Source: Dysosmobacter acutus
Lineage (GTDB): Bacteria; Bacillota; Clostridia; Oscillospirales; Oscillospiraceae
DNA length: 64,000 bases
Assembly (NCBI RefSeq): GCF_018919205.1
Contig: NZ_JAHLQN010000001.1
Span: 1,612,001-1,676,000, forward strand
Direction of reading: 5' to 3'
Shown: positions 25,037 through 33,022 of the stretch, piece by piece
Layout of the letters: the number at the start of each line of letters is the position of its first letter
How positions within the stretch are numbered: position 1 is the first letter of the stretch
Made by a program: the position numbers and the translations under genes
Notes under the pieces: generated by a model
Databases searched by the model: none
What the model saw: the letters and a program-made list of their open reading frames with translations, nothing else
Told to the model about the DNA's origin: nothing

Positions 25037-25465
25037 CTATGCCTCCATTGGGACCTTTTCTTCTGCGAAATAGCGGATGATGTCCTTACGGGTAACAATG
25101 CCGATGAAGTTGCCCAGATCATCCACCACCGGGATGAAGTTCTGCTTTGTGGCGTTGTGCAGCAGGGCATCCATAGATACGGTGATCCGCACACAGGGGT
25201 ACTGGCCCGGCCGGATGATGTCCCGCACGTGAAGGGTTTCCGTATCCTTCAGGGCAATGGGCTCCACCTCGCCCCGGGTATCCTGAACCAGCGCCCAAAG
25301 GAAATCCCCCTCGCTGACAGTGCCAATGTATTGACCGGACCGGGAGATGACCGGGATGGCGGTGTAACCGTGGTGCCGCATCTTCTCCAGACCTTGGCGG
25401 AAGGTACAGTCGTCATATAAAAACGCGACTTTGCTTTTTGGCATCAGAAAATACGCAATGTTCAA
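25037..25465 (-). CDS. CBS-pair protein
   Basis: This 142-residue protein is made almost only of two CBS motifs: TAIPVISRSGQYIGTVSEGD in the first and FIPVVDDLGNFIGIVTRKDI in the second. CBS pairs bind adenosyl nucleotides and act as sensors. The start is a TTG at 25465 with AAAGAGG eight bases upstream, giving the family-like beginning NIAYFLMPKSKVAFLYDD. The ATG at 25504 would add an unusual extension. It has its own terminator and faces away from the Crp/Fnr gene. The ligand and partner are unknown. Confidence 0.85.
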   Translation of the reverse strand: MNIAYFLMPKSKVAFLYDDCTFRQGLEKMRHHGYTAIPVISRSGQYIGTVSEGDFLWALVQDTRGEVEPIALKDTETLHVRDIIRPGQYPCVRITVSMDALLHNATKQNFIPVVDDLGNFIGIVTRKDIIRYFAEEKVPMEA

Positions 25466-25580
25466 GCGATACGCCTCTTTCCGTCTGTTGTCCGGGAGGA
25501 GCACTCCCTTGTTATATACAGTATAACGCCTGGGAAAGAAAAAATCGTGAATAATTTGGAAACATCCGCAAAGGGGTCTG

Positions 25581-25609
25581 TTTACTTTTTTTGTGTCTTG
25601 CGATATGAT
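25581..25609 (+). promoter_or_regulatory. Promoter of the Crp/Fnr gene
   Basis: TTTACT (25581-25586), a 17-base spacer and TATGAT (25604-25609) lie 45 bases upstream of the Crp/Fnr start codon. Confidence 0.65.
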
Positions 25610-25653
25610 AGAAAAAAGGTTGCCTTTGCAACAGATGAGAGGGGGAGCAGTTT

Positions 25654-26316
25654 ATGATGACGCAGGAGGAAATTCGACGGAGCCCGCTTTTCGAGGGGAT
25701 CAGCTATGACAGCTACCTTCAGATGGTGGATTGCTTCCAAATGAGAACCAAGGCCTATCAGCCCGGCGAGATCATTCTGAACTATGGGGAGGGAACCCCC
25801 CAGCAGGTGGGGATTTTGGAGGATGGGACAGCGGCCCTGCTGCGGATTGACGCCGACGGGAACAACACCATTCTGGAGGAGATGGGGGCCGGCAGCGTAT
25901 TCGGCGAAACCGTGGCGTTTTCCGGCGTCGGCGGCGACAGCCTGATGGTGGTCTGCGAAAAGGACTGCCGGGTGGAGTTTGTGAATTATGCACATATCGT
26001 CAAGCGCTGTGAGCAGGCCTGCATCCACCACAGCATGCTGGTGCAGAATATGCTCCGGCTGATTTCCGATAAGACCCTGGCCCTTGGTGAGCGGGTGGAG
26101 GTGCTTTCCCAGCGCTCTATCCGGGATAAGCTGATGTGCTACTTTACCCTCCAGGCCTCGAAAAACGGCGGCAGCACCTTTCTTTTGCCCTTTTCACTGA
26201 GCCGTCTGGCGGAGTACATCAGCACCGACCGCAGCGCCATGATGCGGGAGCTGAAAAAGATCCGGGAAGAGGGGCTGGCGGAGGTGAAAAATGGGGAGAT
26301 CACCCTGCTCCAGTAA
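25654..26316 (+). CDS. Crp/Fnr-family transcriptional regulator
   Basis: The protein has 220 residues: an N-terminal cyclic-nucleotide-like sensor domain (YQPGEIILNYGEGTPQQVGI, GAGSVFGETVAFSG), a dimer helix, and a C-terminal HTH (LPFSLSRLAEYISTDRSAMM). No Fnr-type N-terminal cysteine cluster is present, so direct Fe-S oxygen sensing is unlikely. A small-molecule ligand is possible. This type is common in Clostridia next to redox genes. It lies upstream of nfnAB on the same strand but is separated by a promoter. Start ATG 25654 follows GAGGGGGAG; the next codon is also ATG. Confidence 0.9.
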   Translation: MMTQEEIRRSPLFEGISYDSYLQMVDCFQMRTKAYQPGEIILNYGEGTPQQVGILEDGTAALLRIDADGNNTILEEMGAGSVFGETVAFSGVGGDSLMVVCEKDCRVEFVNYAHIVKRCEQACIHHSMLVQNMLRLISDKTLALGERVEVLSQRSIRDKLMCYFTLQASKNGGSTFLLPFSLSRLAEYISTDRSAMMRELKKIREEGLAEVKNGEITLLQ

Positions 26317-26417
26317 GCAATTGTTCCACGCAGCGGCCCGACCGGCTGGGGGATTGTAAAACGTCGAAAATGACAAAAAAGTTGTTGAAATTCCGGCGAA
26401 AAGCCGATGAAAATCAT

Positions 26418-26446
26418 TTGACGAGGTAGGCTTACCGTGTTAATAT
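26418..26446 (+). promoter_or_regulatory. Promoter of the nfnAB operon
   Basis: TTGACG (26418-26423), 17 bases, then TAATAT (26441-26446; a TATAAT overlaps at 26444-26449). It lies about 108 bases upstream of the nfnA start. Confidence 0.55.
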
Positions 26447-26553
26447 AATACCGTACGCTTGTTAATTGTTTGGCAATTATACAAAAGCAGCATACAGCGA
26501 AAGAGGAAGGACAACTCTGGATTACATGACTTTTGAGGGAAAGAAGGAACAGT

Positions 26554-27396
26554 ATGTATCGCATCGTTAGAAGAGAGGCACTCCGGCCCACAGTGACGTT
26601 GCTGGAAGTGGAAGCGCCTCTGATTGCCAAAAAGGCCCGGCCGGGTCAGTTCATCATCCTGCGGGTGGATGAGGACGGGGAGCGCATCCCTCTGACCATC
26701 TATAATGCCGACGCAGCCAAGGGCACCATTACGATCATCTTCCAGATTGTGGGCGCGACCACCGAGAAGCTGAACCACAAGGCGGAAGGAGAATATCTGC
26801 AGGATTTCGTGGGTCCTCTGGGCAAGGCCACCGAGACGGAGGGCCGCAAGAAGGTCTGCGTGGTGGGCGGCGGCGTCGGCTGCGCCATTGCTTATCCCGT
26901 GGCCAAGGCCTTCCACGAATGCGGCACCGAGGTCCACACGGTGGTGGGCTTTAAGAATAAGGACCTGGTCATCCTTGAAGAGGATTTCCGTGCGGTCAGC
27001 GATGTGATGAAGCTGATGACTGACGACGGCACCTATGGCGAAAAGGGCCTTGTCACCGACGCCCTCAAGCAGCTCATCGAAGCGGGCAACACCTATGACG
27101 AGGTGTTTGCAATCGGCCCCATGATGATGATGAAGTTTGTCTCTTTGACCACCAAGCCCTACGGATTGAAGACCATCGTCTCCATGAGCCCCATCATGAT
27201 CGACGGCACCGGCATGTGCGGCGGCTGCCGGATCAGCGTGGGCGGCGAGACCAAGTTTGCCTGTGTGGACGGCCCTGATTTTGACGGACACCAGGTGGAT
27301 TGGGATCTGGCTGTGAAGCGCGGCGCCATGTACAAGGAATTTGAGCGCCATGCTTACGAGGAAGCCTGCAATCTGTTCAAACAGGAGGTCAAATAA
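26554..27396 (+). CDS. nfnA: NfnA-like FAD/NAD-binding [2Fe-2S] subunit
   Basis: The 280-residue flavoprotein is of the dihydroorotate-dehydrogenase electron-transfer subunit type. The FAD domain includes RPGQFIILRVDEDGERIPLT. The NAD domain includes CVVGGGVGCAIAYPVA. The C-terminal [2Fe-2S] cluster cysteines lie in GTGMCGGCRISVGG and KFACVDGPDFDGH. With the following gene it forms NADH-dependent ferredoxin:NADP+ oxidoreductase, which bifurcates electrons between NADH, ferredoxin and NADPH in anaerobes. The start is ATG 26554 after AAGGA. The SudB/GltB-like annotation used in databases describes the same fold. It starts two bases before its partner. Confidence 0.88.
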   Translation: MYRIVRREALRPTVTLLEVEAPLIAKKARPGQFIILRVDEDGERIPLTIYNADAAKGTITIIFQIVGATTEKLNHKAEGEYLQDFVGPLGKATETEGRKKVCVVGGGVGCAIAYPVAKAFHECGTEVHTVVGFKNKDLVILEEDFRAVSDVMKLMTDDGTYGEKGLVTDALKQLIEAGNTYDEVFAIGPMMMMKFVSLTTKPYGLKTIVSMSPIMIDGTGMCGGCRISVGGETKFACVDGPDFDGHQVDWDLAVKRGAMYKEFERHAYEEACNLFKQEVK

Positions 27397-27398
27397 CA

Positions 27399-28781
27399 AT
27401 GGCAAACATGTCTTTGAAGAAGAATCCAATGCCCTCTCAGGAGCCGGATGTCCGCAATAAGAATTTTGAGGAAGTGGCCTTGGGCTACACGGAGGAGCAG
27501 GCTCTGGACGAGGCACAGCGCTGCCTGCACTGCAAAAATAAGCCCTGCATGCAGGGCTGCCCGGTCATGGTACATATCCCCGATTTCATCGCCGAGGTGG
27601 CCAAGGGAGACTTTGAGGCGGCCTATCAGATCATCTCCGCCACCTCCGCCCTGCCCGCCGTCTGCGGTCGCGTCTGCCCCCAGGAGAGCCAGTGCGAGAA
27701 GTACTGTGTGCGCGGCGTCAAGGGTGAGCCGGTGGGAATCGGCCGTCTGGAGCGCTTTGTGGCCGACTGGCATAACGCACACTGTACCGAGGCCGCTGTC
27801 AAGCCGGCTTCCAACGGCCACAAGGTGGCTGTGGTGGGCTCCGGCCCTGCGGGATTGACCTGTGCCGGCGACCTGGCCCGCAAAGGCTACGAGGTCACTG
27901 TGTTTGAGGCGCTGCATCTGGCCGGCGGCGTGCTGGTCTACGGCATCCCCGAGTTCCGTCTGCCCAAGAGCATCGTGCAGAAGGAAGTGGACGGCCTGAA
28001 GGCCATGGGCGTCAAGGTGGAGACCGATATGGTCATCGGACGTGTGCTCTCCATCGACGAACTGATGGAGGAGTACGGCTTTGAGGCCGTGTTCATCGGC
28101 TCCGGCGCGGGACTGCCCATGTTCATGCACATCCCCGGCGAGAACCTCTGCGGCGTCTATTCTGCCAATGAGTTCTTGACCCGAATCAACCTGATGAAGG
28201 CCTATCAGCCCGGTTCCAACACACCCATCCAGCACGGCAGAAAAGTGGCCGTGGTGGGCGGCGGCAACGTGGCCATGGACGCGGCCCGCTGCGCCAAGCG
28301 CTTGGGCGCGGATGTCCACATTGTCTACCGCCGCGGCAAGGATGAGCTGCCTGCCCGCCGGGAGGAAGTGGAGCACGCCGAGGAAGAGGGCATCATCTTT
28401 GACCTGCTGACCAATCCCACGGAGATCATGGGCGACGACAAGGGCGACGTGTGCGGCATGAAGTGTATCCGCATGGAGTTGGGTGAGCCCGACGCCTCCG
28501 GTCGCCGCCGTCCTGTGGAGATCGCAGGGTCTGAGTTTGAGCTGGATGTGGACTGCGTCATCATGGCGCTGGGCACCAGCCCCAACCCCCTGATCAAGTC
28601 CACCACCAAGGGCCTGGAGATCAATAAGAAGGGCGGCATCATCGTCAACGAAGACGGTCTGACCTCCCGCGAGGGCGTCTATGCCGGCGGCGACGCCGTC
28701 ACCGGCGCTGCCACTGTGATCCTTGCCATGGGCGCCGGCAAGACCGCCGCCAAGGCCATCGACGAGCAGTTGTCCAAATAA
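27399..28781 (+). CDS. nfnB: NfnB-like NADPH-dependent glutamate-synthase-type subunit
   Basis: The 460-residue protein has an N-terminal double [4Fe-4S] domain (RCLHCKNKPCMQGCPV, VCGRVCPQESQCEKYCV). Two dinucleotide-binding motifs follow: VAVVGSGPAGLTCAGDLA for FAD and VAVVGGGNVAMDAARCAKRL for NADPH. A final FAD motif reads GVYAGGDAVTGAATVI. Databases call it GltA-type glutamate synthase, but with NfnA directly upstream the NfnAB transhydrogenase is the better reading, because no GltB large subunit is nearby. The pair balances NADH, NADPH and reduced ferredoxin. It lies two bases after nfnA and a terminator follows ten bases past the stop. Confidence 0.9.
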   Translation: MANMSLKKNPMPSQEPDVRNKNFEEVALGYTEEQALDEAQRCLHCKNKPCMQGCPVMVHIPDFIAEVAKGDFEAAYQIISATSALPAVCGRVCPQESQCEKYCVRGVKGEPVGIGRLERFVADWHNAHCTEAAVKPASNGHKVAVVGSGPAGLTCAGDLARKGYEVTVFEALHLAGGVLVYGIPEFRLPKSIVQKEVDGLKAMGVKVETDMVIGRVLSIDELMEEYGFEAVFIGSGAGLPMFMHIPGENLCGVYSANEFLTRINLMKAYQPGSNTPIQHGRKVAVVGGGNVAMDAARCAKRLGADVHIVYRRGKDELPARREEVEHAEEEGIIFDLLTNPTEIMGDDKGDVCGMKCIRMELGEPDASGRRRPVEIAGSEFELDVDCVIMALGTSPNPLIKSTTKGLEINKKGGIIVNEDGLTSREGVYAGGDAVTGAATVILAMGAGKTAAKAIDEQLSK

Positions 28782-28790
28782 GCAAATATA

Positions 28791-28825
28791 AAAAGCGGCC
28801 CGGCCAAAAAGGCTGGGCCGCTTTT
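28791..28825 (+). terminator. Terminator of nfnAB
   Basis: AAAAGCGGCCCGGCC and GGCTGGGCCGCTTTT form a 15-base stem with one G-T pair and an AAAAA loop. A and T runs on each side let it also serve the convergent DUF5662 gene ending at 28830. Confidence 0.85.
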
Positions 28826-28829
28826 GCTG

Positions 28830-29366
28830 TTATCTTGCGTTGTGCAGGACCTCACGCCGGATGTAGTCAAAGGCGGCATCCTCCCCCTGGTCCCGGAGGA
28901 TGAGGAGAATTTTCTCCAGCAGGGCGGAGGAGTTTTTGTTGAAGATGGTGTGGCTCTTGCCGCGGATGAAAAAGTCGTAGGGATCGCTGTCCTTGTAATC
29001 CCCCTTGTGGTAGGTCTTGCAGGCGGCCAGGCGGTCGCAGAACATCTCCGCCACGTATTTGACCGGCATCTCCATGCCTGTCATGTTGTGATCGCCGTTG
29101 GGGGAGTAATCGATCCAGTATTCCAGGTGGTGGCGGTTGCGACCCTTGTGGTGCAGCCACGAGGTGCTGCACCCCGTGGCCTGGCGCTCGGCATCGTTGG
29201 GGCTGCGGTCCCCCTGATAGTATTTGGCTCCAACCCAAAACTCCCTGGGGGAGTACTTGGACAGGTCGTGGGTCAGTCCCTGCCAGTAAAGCCCCAAACG
29301 GAAGCAGTATTTACACACCAGATAGCGATGATGGTTCACGGTTTTCAGGTGAGAGAGCGGGTGCAT
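28830..29366 (-). CDS. DUF5662 family protein
   Basis: This 178-residue, His/Tyr-rich soluble protein matches DUF5662: THDLSKYSPREFW, WLHHKGRNRHHLEYWIDY, MPVKYVAEMFCDRLAA and YDFFIRGKSHTIFN. The many conserved His and Asp residues (HDLSKYS, HHKGRNRHH) resemble an HD-like metal site, but this is inference and no activity is known to me. It is a single gene facing nfnB. GGAGGGAT lies before the ATG. Confidence 0.8.
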   Translation of the reverse strand: MHPLSHLKTVNHHRYLVCKYCFRLGLYWQGLTHDLSKYSPREFWVGAKYYQGDRSPNDAERQATGCSTSWLHHKGRNRHHLEYWIDYSPNGDHNMTGMEMPVKYVAEMFCDRLAACKTYHKGDYKDSDPYDFFIRGKSHTIFNKNSSALLEKILLILRDQGEDAAFDYIRREVLHNAR

Positions 29367-29560
29367 GACAAATCCCTCCTCAGGAATGGGCGCTTTTTGC
29401 GTTTAAGGCGTGCTGTATAGTAGGATGGGCGTTTGCGCATTGCTTATACCGGAGCGGGAAGCGGCGCCTACGGCTATTATATCACGGACGAATGAAAACG
29501 GAAAGAAGAATCGGCGTATAAAACGCTACTTCCCGCTCAAACTGGAGACGAGGTGAAAAC

Positions 29561-30025
29561 ATGATACAGGCTGGATTTTTAGGCGCATCGGAGTTGTTTG
29601 CGGCGGGGAGGCTGCCGCCGGAGGTCATCTGGATCGATCCCCAGCGCCCGGAGGTGCTCACCACCAGGCGCTGGGATTTACTGACGCTGAGCCGCGGGGG
29701 CTGCGAACGGCTGGAGGCGCATAAGGGCCTCTTCTGCGCCTGTGAAACGCTGCTGGTGCCTGGAGACTGCGGCGGGGCGCTGCTGCAGAGAATCCGGGCG
29801 GAGCGGGTAGTGGGCTACGGCGTGGATCGAAAGGACAGCCTGACCTTTTCCAGCATGGGCGACGGGCAGAAGGTGCTCTGCATCCAGCGGGAGCTGCGCA
29901 GTGTGGGCGGAACCACTGTCGAGCCCCAGGAGATTCCACTGCCGGATACAGTGCTCCACCTTCCGGAAGAGGGGGTTTTGGCTCTGATGGGGACCAGACT
30001 GCTGTTGGGAGCGCTGTTGCAATAG
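29561..30025 (+). CDS. Uncharacterised protein
   Basis: I do not recognise this 154-residue protein. It is soluble with a hydrophobic beginning (IQAGFLGASELFAAGRLPPE), and the middle reads LVPGDCGGALLQRIRAERVV and YGVDRKDSLTFSSMGDGQKV. The repeated alternation of short beta-like and helical parts suggests a Rossmann-like or Mur-like regulator, but I cannot support either. It starts with ATG after GACGAGGTG. The gene is followed within four bases by a promoter for the next small gene, so it ends its own unit without an obvious terminator. Confidence 0.55.
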   Translation: MIQAGFLGASELFAAGRLPPEVIWIDPQRPEVLTTRRWDLLTLSRGGCERLEAHKGLFCACETLLVPGDCGGALLQRIRAERVVGYGVDRKDSLTFSSMGDGQKVLCIQRELRSVGGTTVEPQEIPLPDTVLHLPEEGVLALMGTRLLLGALLQ

Positions 30026-30028
30026 CTA

Positions 30029-30057
30029 CTGACAAAAGGCGGCGGATGTGGTATGCT
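30029..30057 (+). promoter_or_regulatory. Promoter of the small membrane-protein gene
   Basis: CTGACA (30029-30034), 17 bases, TATGCT (30052-30057). Initiation near 30064 would leave a leader of about 127 bases. Confidence 0.65.
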
Positions 30058-30063
30058 TTTCCC

Positions 30064-30190
30064 GTAAAAGGGGAGATACCGATGGCTGGTATCGTGCTGA
30101 TTGTATGCGCTCGGACCGCTTGTGTCACAGGAGCGCAGCGCGATGCATCTCTCTCGCTGACACCGAGGCCGAATACAAAGGAGGGACGCC
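30064..30190 (+). promoter_or_regulatory. Structured 5' leader of unknown class
   Basis: The leader can fold GATACC with GGTATC (loop of seven), and GCGCTC with GAGCGC. GTGTCA inside that second loop can instead pair with TGACAC further on, which is a pseudoknot or switch-like arrangement. It starts AAAAGGGGAG, recalling manganese riboswitches, but the matching 3' element is missing. It ends with AAAGGAGGG before the ATG. Confidence 0.35.
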
Positions 30191-30388
30191 ATGTCGCCGC
30201 AGATGATCATTGGTGGAATTGTGCTGCTTGCTGTTTGGATTGGGGTCTCCTGGTTCATGGCCGGGAAAGGCGGCGTTGATGGCTGCCACGGCTGACTGGG
30301 CCGGACCGGACCGTTGGTCCGCGAGCGGGTGGAGGGCCAGAAGAAACTGGATGAGATGCGAAAAGAAAACGAGAAAAAGGCGCCGTGA
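30191..30388 (+). CDS. Small membrane protein with in-frame TGA (possible selenoprotein)
   Basis: ATG 30191 follows a strong AAAGGAGGG site. The first 34 codons encode one membrane helix (MIIGGIVLLAVWIGVSWFMA) and end in GGVDGCHG, then TGA (30293-30295). The same frame continues for 30 codons as a charged, coding-like tail (LVRERVEGQKKLDEMRKENE) to a second TGA at 30386. That second TGA lies inside the terminator stem, so the mRNA ends right after the extended frame. The TGA gives Cys-His-Gly-Sec, a CxxU redox motif. Directly after it CTGGGCC/GGGCCAG and CGGACC-GTT-GGTCCG form a hairpin whose loop starts with G, 17 bases from the TGA, as in bacterial SECIS elements. Alternatives are a 34-residue protein, a nonsense mutation or a frameshift. 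Confidence 0.45.
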
Positions 30389-30410
30389 ACTTCACGGCGC
30401 CTTTCTTTTT
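30379..30410 (+). terminator. Terminator of the small membrane-protein gene
   Basis: A perfect 11-bp stem GGCGCCGTGAA/TTCACGGCGCC with a one-base gap is followed by TTTCTTTTT. It also faces the end of livF. Confidence 0.82.
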
Positions 30411-31119
30411 ATCCGCCAAGATAGGCTTTTTTGATGGCTGGGCTCTGGATCAGCTCCGTCCCCGTGCCGGTGGTCACGATGGTGCCGGTTTCCAGCACGT
30501 AGCCACGGTCGGCGATGGAGAGAGCCATCAAGGCGTTTTGCTCCACCAGCAAAATGGTGGAGCCGGCCTTATGCAGGTCCTGGATGATGTCAAAAATCTG
30601 CTCCACTAAGATGGGGGCCAATCCCATGGAGGGCTCATCCAGCATCAGCAGCTTGGGGTGGCTCATCAGGGCGCGGCCCATGGCCAGCATCTGCTGCTCG
30701 CCGCCGGAAAGGGTGCCGGCAATCTGTCTGCGCCGTTCCTTCAGCCGGGGGAAGAGGCCGTAGACCTTCTCCAGGTCGCTGTCCACGCCGGAGCCCGGCT
30801 GGGTGTAAGCGCCCATCTCCAGGTTTTCCTCCACCGTCATCTGCAAAAAGACCCGCCGCCCCTCGGGAACCTGGGCCAGGCCCATCTCTACGATCTTGTG
30901 GGGCGCGATCCGGTCCAAAGGCTTGCCCATGAAGGAGATGGAGCCGGACTTGCTGTGCAGCAGGCCGGAAATCGTGTTCAGTGTGGTGGATTTACCGGCG
31001 CCGTTGGCGCCGATCAGCGTGACGATTTCTCCTTCACGGACTTCAAAGGAAACCCCTTTGATGGCGTGGATGCTGCCATAGTAGACGTTGATATCCTCCA
31101 CTTTCAGAATCGTATCCAT
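30409..31119 (-). CDS. livF: Branched-chain amino-acid ABC transporter ATPase LivF
   Basis: The 236-residue ATPase has Walker A GANGAGKST, the ABC signature LSGGEQQMLAMGRAL, and Walker B LLMLDEPSMGLAPILV. The length and the LAPILVEQIFDII segment are typical of LivF. It energises uptake of Leu/Ile/Val or a related substrate together with LivG, LivH, LivM and LivK. It is the last gene of the livKHMGF operon and lies two bases after livG. Its stop abuts a terminator shared with the opposite small gene. Confidence 0.95.
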   Translation of the reverse strand: MDTILKVEDINVYYGSIHAIKGVSFEVREGEIVTLIGANGAGKSTTLNTISGLLHSKSGSISFMGKPLDRIAPHKIVEMGLAQVPEGRRVFLQMTVEENLEMGAYTQPGSGVDSDLEKVYGLFPRLKERRRQIAGTLSGGEQQMLAMGRALMSHPKLLMLDEPSMGLAPILVEQIFDIIQDLHKAGSTILLVEQNALMALSIADRGYVLETGTIVTTGTGTELIQSPAIKKAYLGG

Positions 31120-31121
31120 CG

Positions 31122-31952
31122 TTACGCCTCCTTTTTCTTGCCCAGGTAGGCCTCAATGACCGTGGGGTTGGCCTGAATCTCAGCAGGAGTGCCCTTGGCA
31201 ATCACATGGCCGAAATTGAGGACGCAGATGCCCTCGCACACGTTCATCACCAAACTCATGTCGTGTTCGATGAGCATAATGGCGATGTGGAAGGTGTCCC
31301 GGATCATGCGGATGTGCTCCATCAGGTCCGCGGTCTCGGAGGGGTTCATGCCTGCCGCAGGTTCATCCAACAGCAGCAGGCTGGGATTGGTGGCCAGGGC
31401 GCGGACGATCTCCAGCCGGCGCTGCGCACCGTAGGGGAGAGAGCCGGCCCGGGCGGAGGCCAGATCCTGCATACCGAAAAAGGACAGCAGCTCCATGGCG
31501 CGGTCGTGAGCCACCTTTTCCTCCTTCCAGTAGCCGGGCAGGCGGAAAACACCGCTCCACATGTTATAGTGCATCTGGTTGTTCATGGCGACCTTTACGT
31601 TGTCCTCCACGCTGAGGGCGGTAAAGAGCCGAATGTTTTGGAAGGTGCGGGCAATGCCGGAGCGGTTGACCTGGGCTGTGGTCATGCTGTTGGTGTCCAC
31701 ACCGTCCAAGAGGATGGTGCCCCGGGTGGGCTGGTAGACCTTGGTCAGCAGGTTGAACACGGTGGTCTTACCGGCGCCGTTGGGGCCGATAAGGCCGGCG
31801 ATCTCCGTGCGGCCGATGGTGAGATTGAAGTTGTCCACAGCGGCCAGGCCGCCGAATTTGATCCCCAGGTCGATGCACTCAAGGATCGGGGACTTGTCGA
31901 TGTCCCGCTCAGGGACAATGCCCCGGCCGGGAACCGGTACCATTTTAGACAT
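31122..31952 (-). CDS. livG: Branched-chain amino-acid ABC transporter ATPase LivG
   Basis: The 276-residue ATPase has Walker A GPNGAGKTT, signature LPYGAQRRLEIVRALA, Walker B LLLDEPAAGMNPSET, and the LivG-type C-terminus (VIEAYLGKKKEA). The N-terminus is slightly extended (about 25 residues before LGIKFGGLAAVDNF). It works as a heterodimer with LivF. The start overlaps the end of livM by eight bases, which supports coupled translation. Confidence 0.95.
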   Translation of the reverse strand: MSKMVPVPGRGIVPERDIDKSPILECIDLGIKFGGLAAVDNFNLTIGRTEIAGLIGPNGAGKTTVFNLLTKVYQPTRGTILLDGVDTNSMTTAQVNRSGIARTFQNIRLFTALSVEDNVKVAMNNQMHYNMWSGVFRLPGYWKEEKVAHDRAMELLSFFGMQDLASARAGSLPYGAQRRLEIVRALATNPSLLLLDEPAAGMNPSETADLMEHIRMIRDTFHIAIMLIEHDMSLVMNVCEGICVLNFGHVIAKGTPAEIQANPTVIEAYLGKKKEA

Positions 31953-33012
31953 CTTCCGCTGCCCCCTTTCCCTTGCCTGCGATGGCGACTCTGATTTTGA
32001 CGATGAATTGACGGACCTGGGGGCTGTTGGTGGCCAGCATCACCAGGATCAGGACAATGGCGTAGACCAGCATCCGGTAGTCGGAGAACTGACGCAGCGC
32101 CTCCGGCAGGATAGTCAGCGCCGCGGCGGCGATGATGGAGCCTAACATGTTGCCCAGGCCGCCTAAAACCACGAACACCAGGATCAGGATGGATGTGTTG
32201 AAATCGAACTTATTGGCCACGATGGTGGAATAGTTCATGGCAAAGAGGGTGCCCGCCGCGCCGGCCAGGGCGGCGGAGGTGACAAAGGCCATCATCTTGT
32301 AGCGGGTGATGTTGAGGCCGATGCTCTCCGCGGCGATGCGGTTGTCGCGGATGGCCATGATGGCCCGGCCGGAGCGGCTGTTCACCAGATTGAACACCAC
32401 CGCCAGCGTGATGAGGATGAGAAGAAACCCGGCGGTGAAGGTGGAGATAGTCTGAATGCCGCCGACGCCCATGGGACCGCCGATAATCAGCTTTCCGCCC
32501 TCAGACAGATGGGTTTTGTCACTGAGGAGGCTCATGTGGAAGCCGCTGGAATCCAGGCCCACATAGAGGTTGTTGAAGATGCTCTTGATGATCTCGCCGA
32601 AGGCAAGGGTCACAATGGCCAGATAGTCGCCGTTGAGCCGCAGCACCGGGATGCCGATGAGGAAGCCGGCCAGGGCCGCAAAGGCGGCGCCCACCGCCAT
32701 GGCGATGGCCAGACGCAGCGGAGCAAGAGGGATCAGGTCCTGGAGGGCGACGGCGGCGGTGACGCCGGTAAAGGCGCCCACGCTCATAAAGCCCGCGTGA
32801 CCCAGGCTCAGCTCGCCCAGCACACCTACGGTCAGGTTCAAAGAGATGGCCATGACCACATAGGCGCAGATGGGTACCAGCATGCCCTGCAGCGAGTAGC
32901 CCACGGCTCCGGCGCCGTTTAAAATCTGAAGCACAACGTAGGCGACGATGACCAGCGCGTAAGTAATCAGGTTCCGACGAAAGACGCGGGAGCCGGTTTT
33001 GAGTTTTTTCAT
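31945..33012 (-). CDS. livM: Branched-chain amino-acid ABC transporter permease LivM
   Basis: The 355-residue permease has about 9 hydrophobic segments. The LivM signature VGVLGELSLGHAGFMSVGAF lies near residue 75, and the coupling region near residue 240 reads MAIRDNRIAAESIGLNITRY. The start is ATG 33012 with GAGG eight bases upstream. ATG 33051 would overlap livH and lacks a site. It pairs with LivH to form the channel. Confidence 0.93.
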   Translation of the reverse strand: MKKLKTGSRVFRRNLITYALVIVAYVVLQILNGAGAVGYSLQGMLVPICAYVVMAISLNLTVGVLGELSLGHAGFMSVGAFTGVTAAVALQDLIPLAPLRLAIAMAVGAAFAALAGFLIGIPVLRLNGDYLAIVTLAFGEIIKSIFNNLYVGLDSSGFHMSLLSDKTHLSEGGKLIIGGPMGVGGIQTISTFTAGFLLILITLAVVFNLVNSRSGRAIMAIRDNRIAAESIGLNITRYKMMAFVTSAALAGAAGTLFAMNYSTIVANKFDFNTSILILVFVVLGGLGNMLGSIIAAAALTILPEALRQFSDYRMLVYAIVLILVMLATNSPQVRQFIVKIRVAIAGKGKGAAEDV

Positions 33013-33022
33013 CCGTCCCACC

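Noticed and set aside
30064-30190. yybP-ykoY manganese riboswitch
   Set aside because: The leader begins AAAAGGGGAG like that class, but the complementary 3' strand and the second conserved loop are absent.
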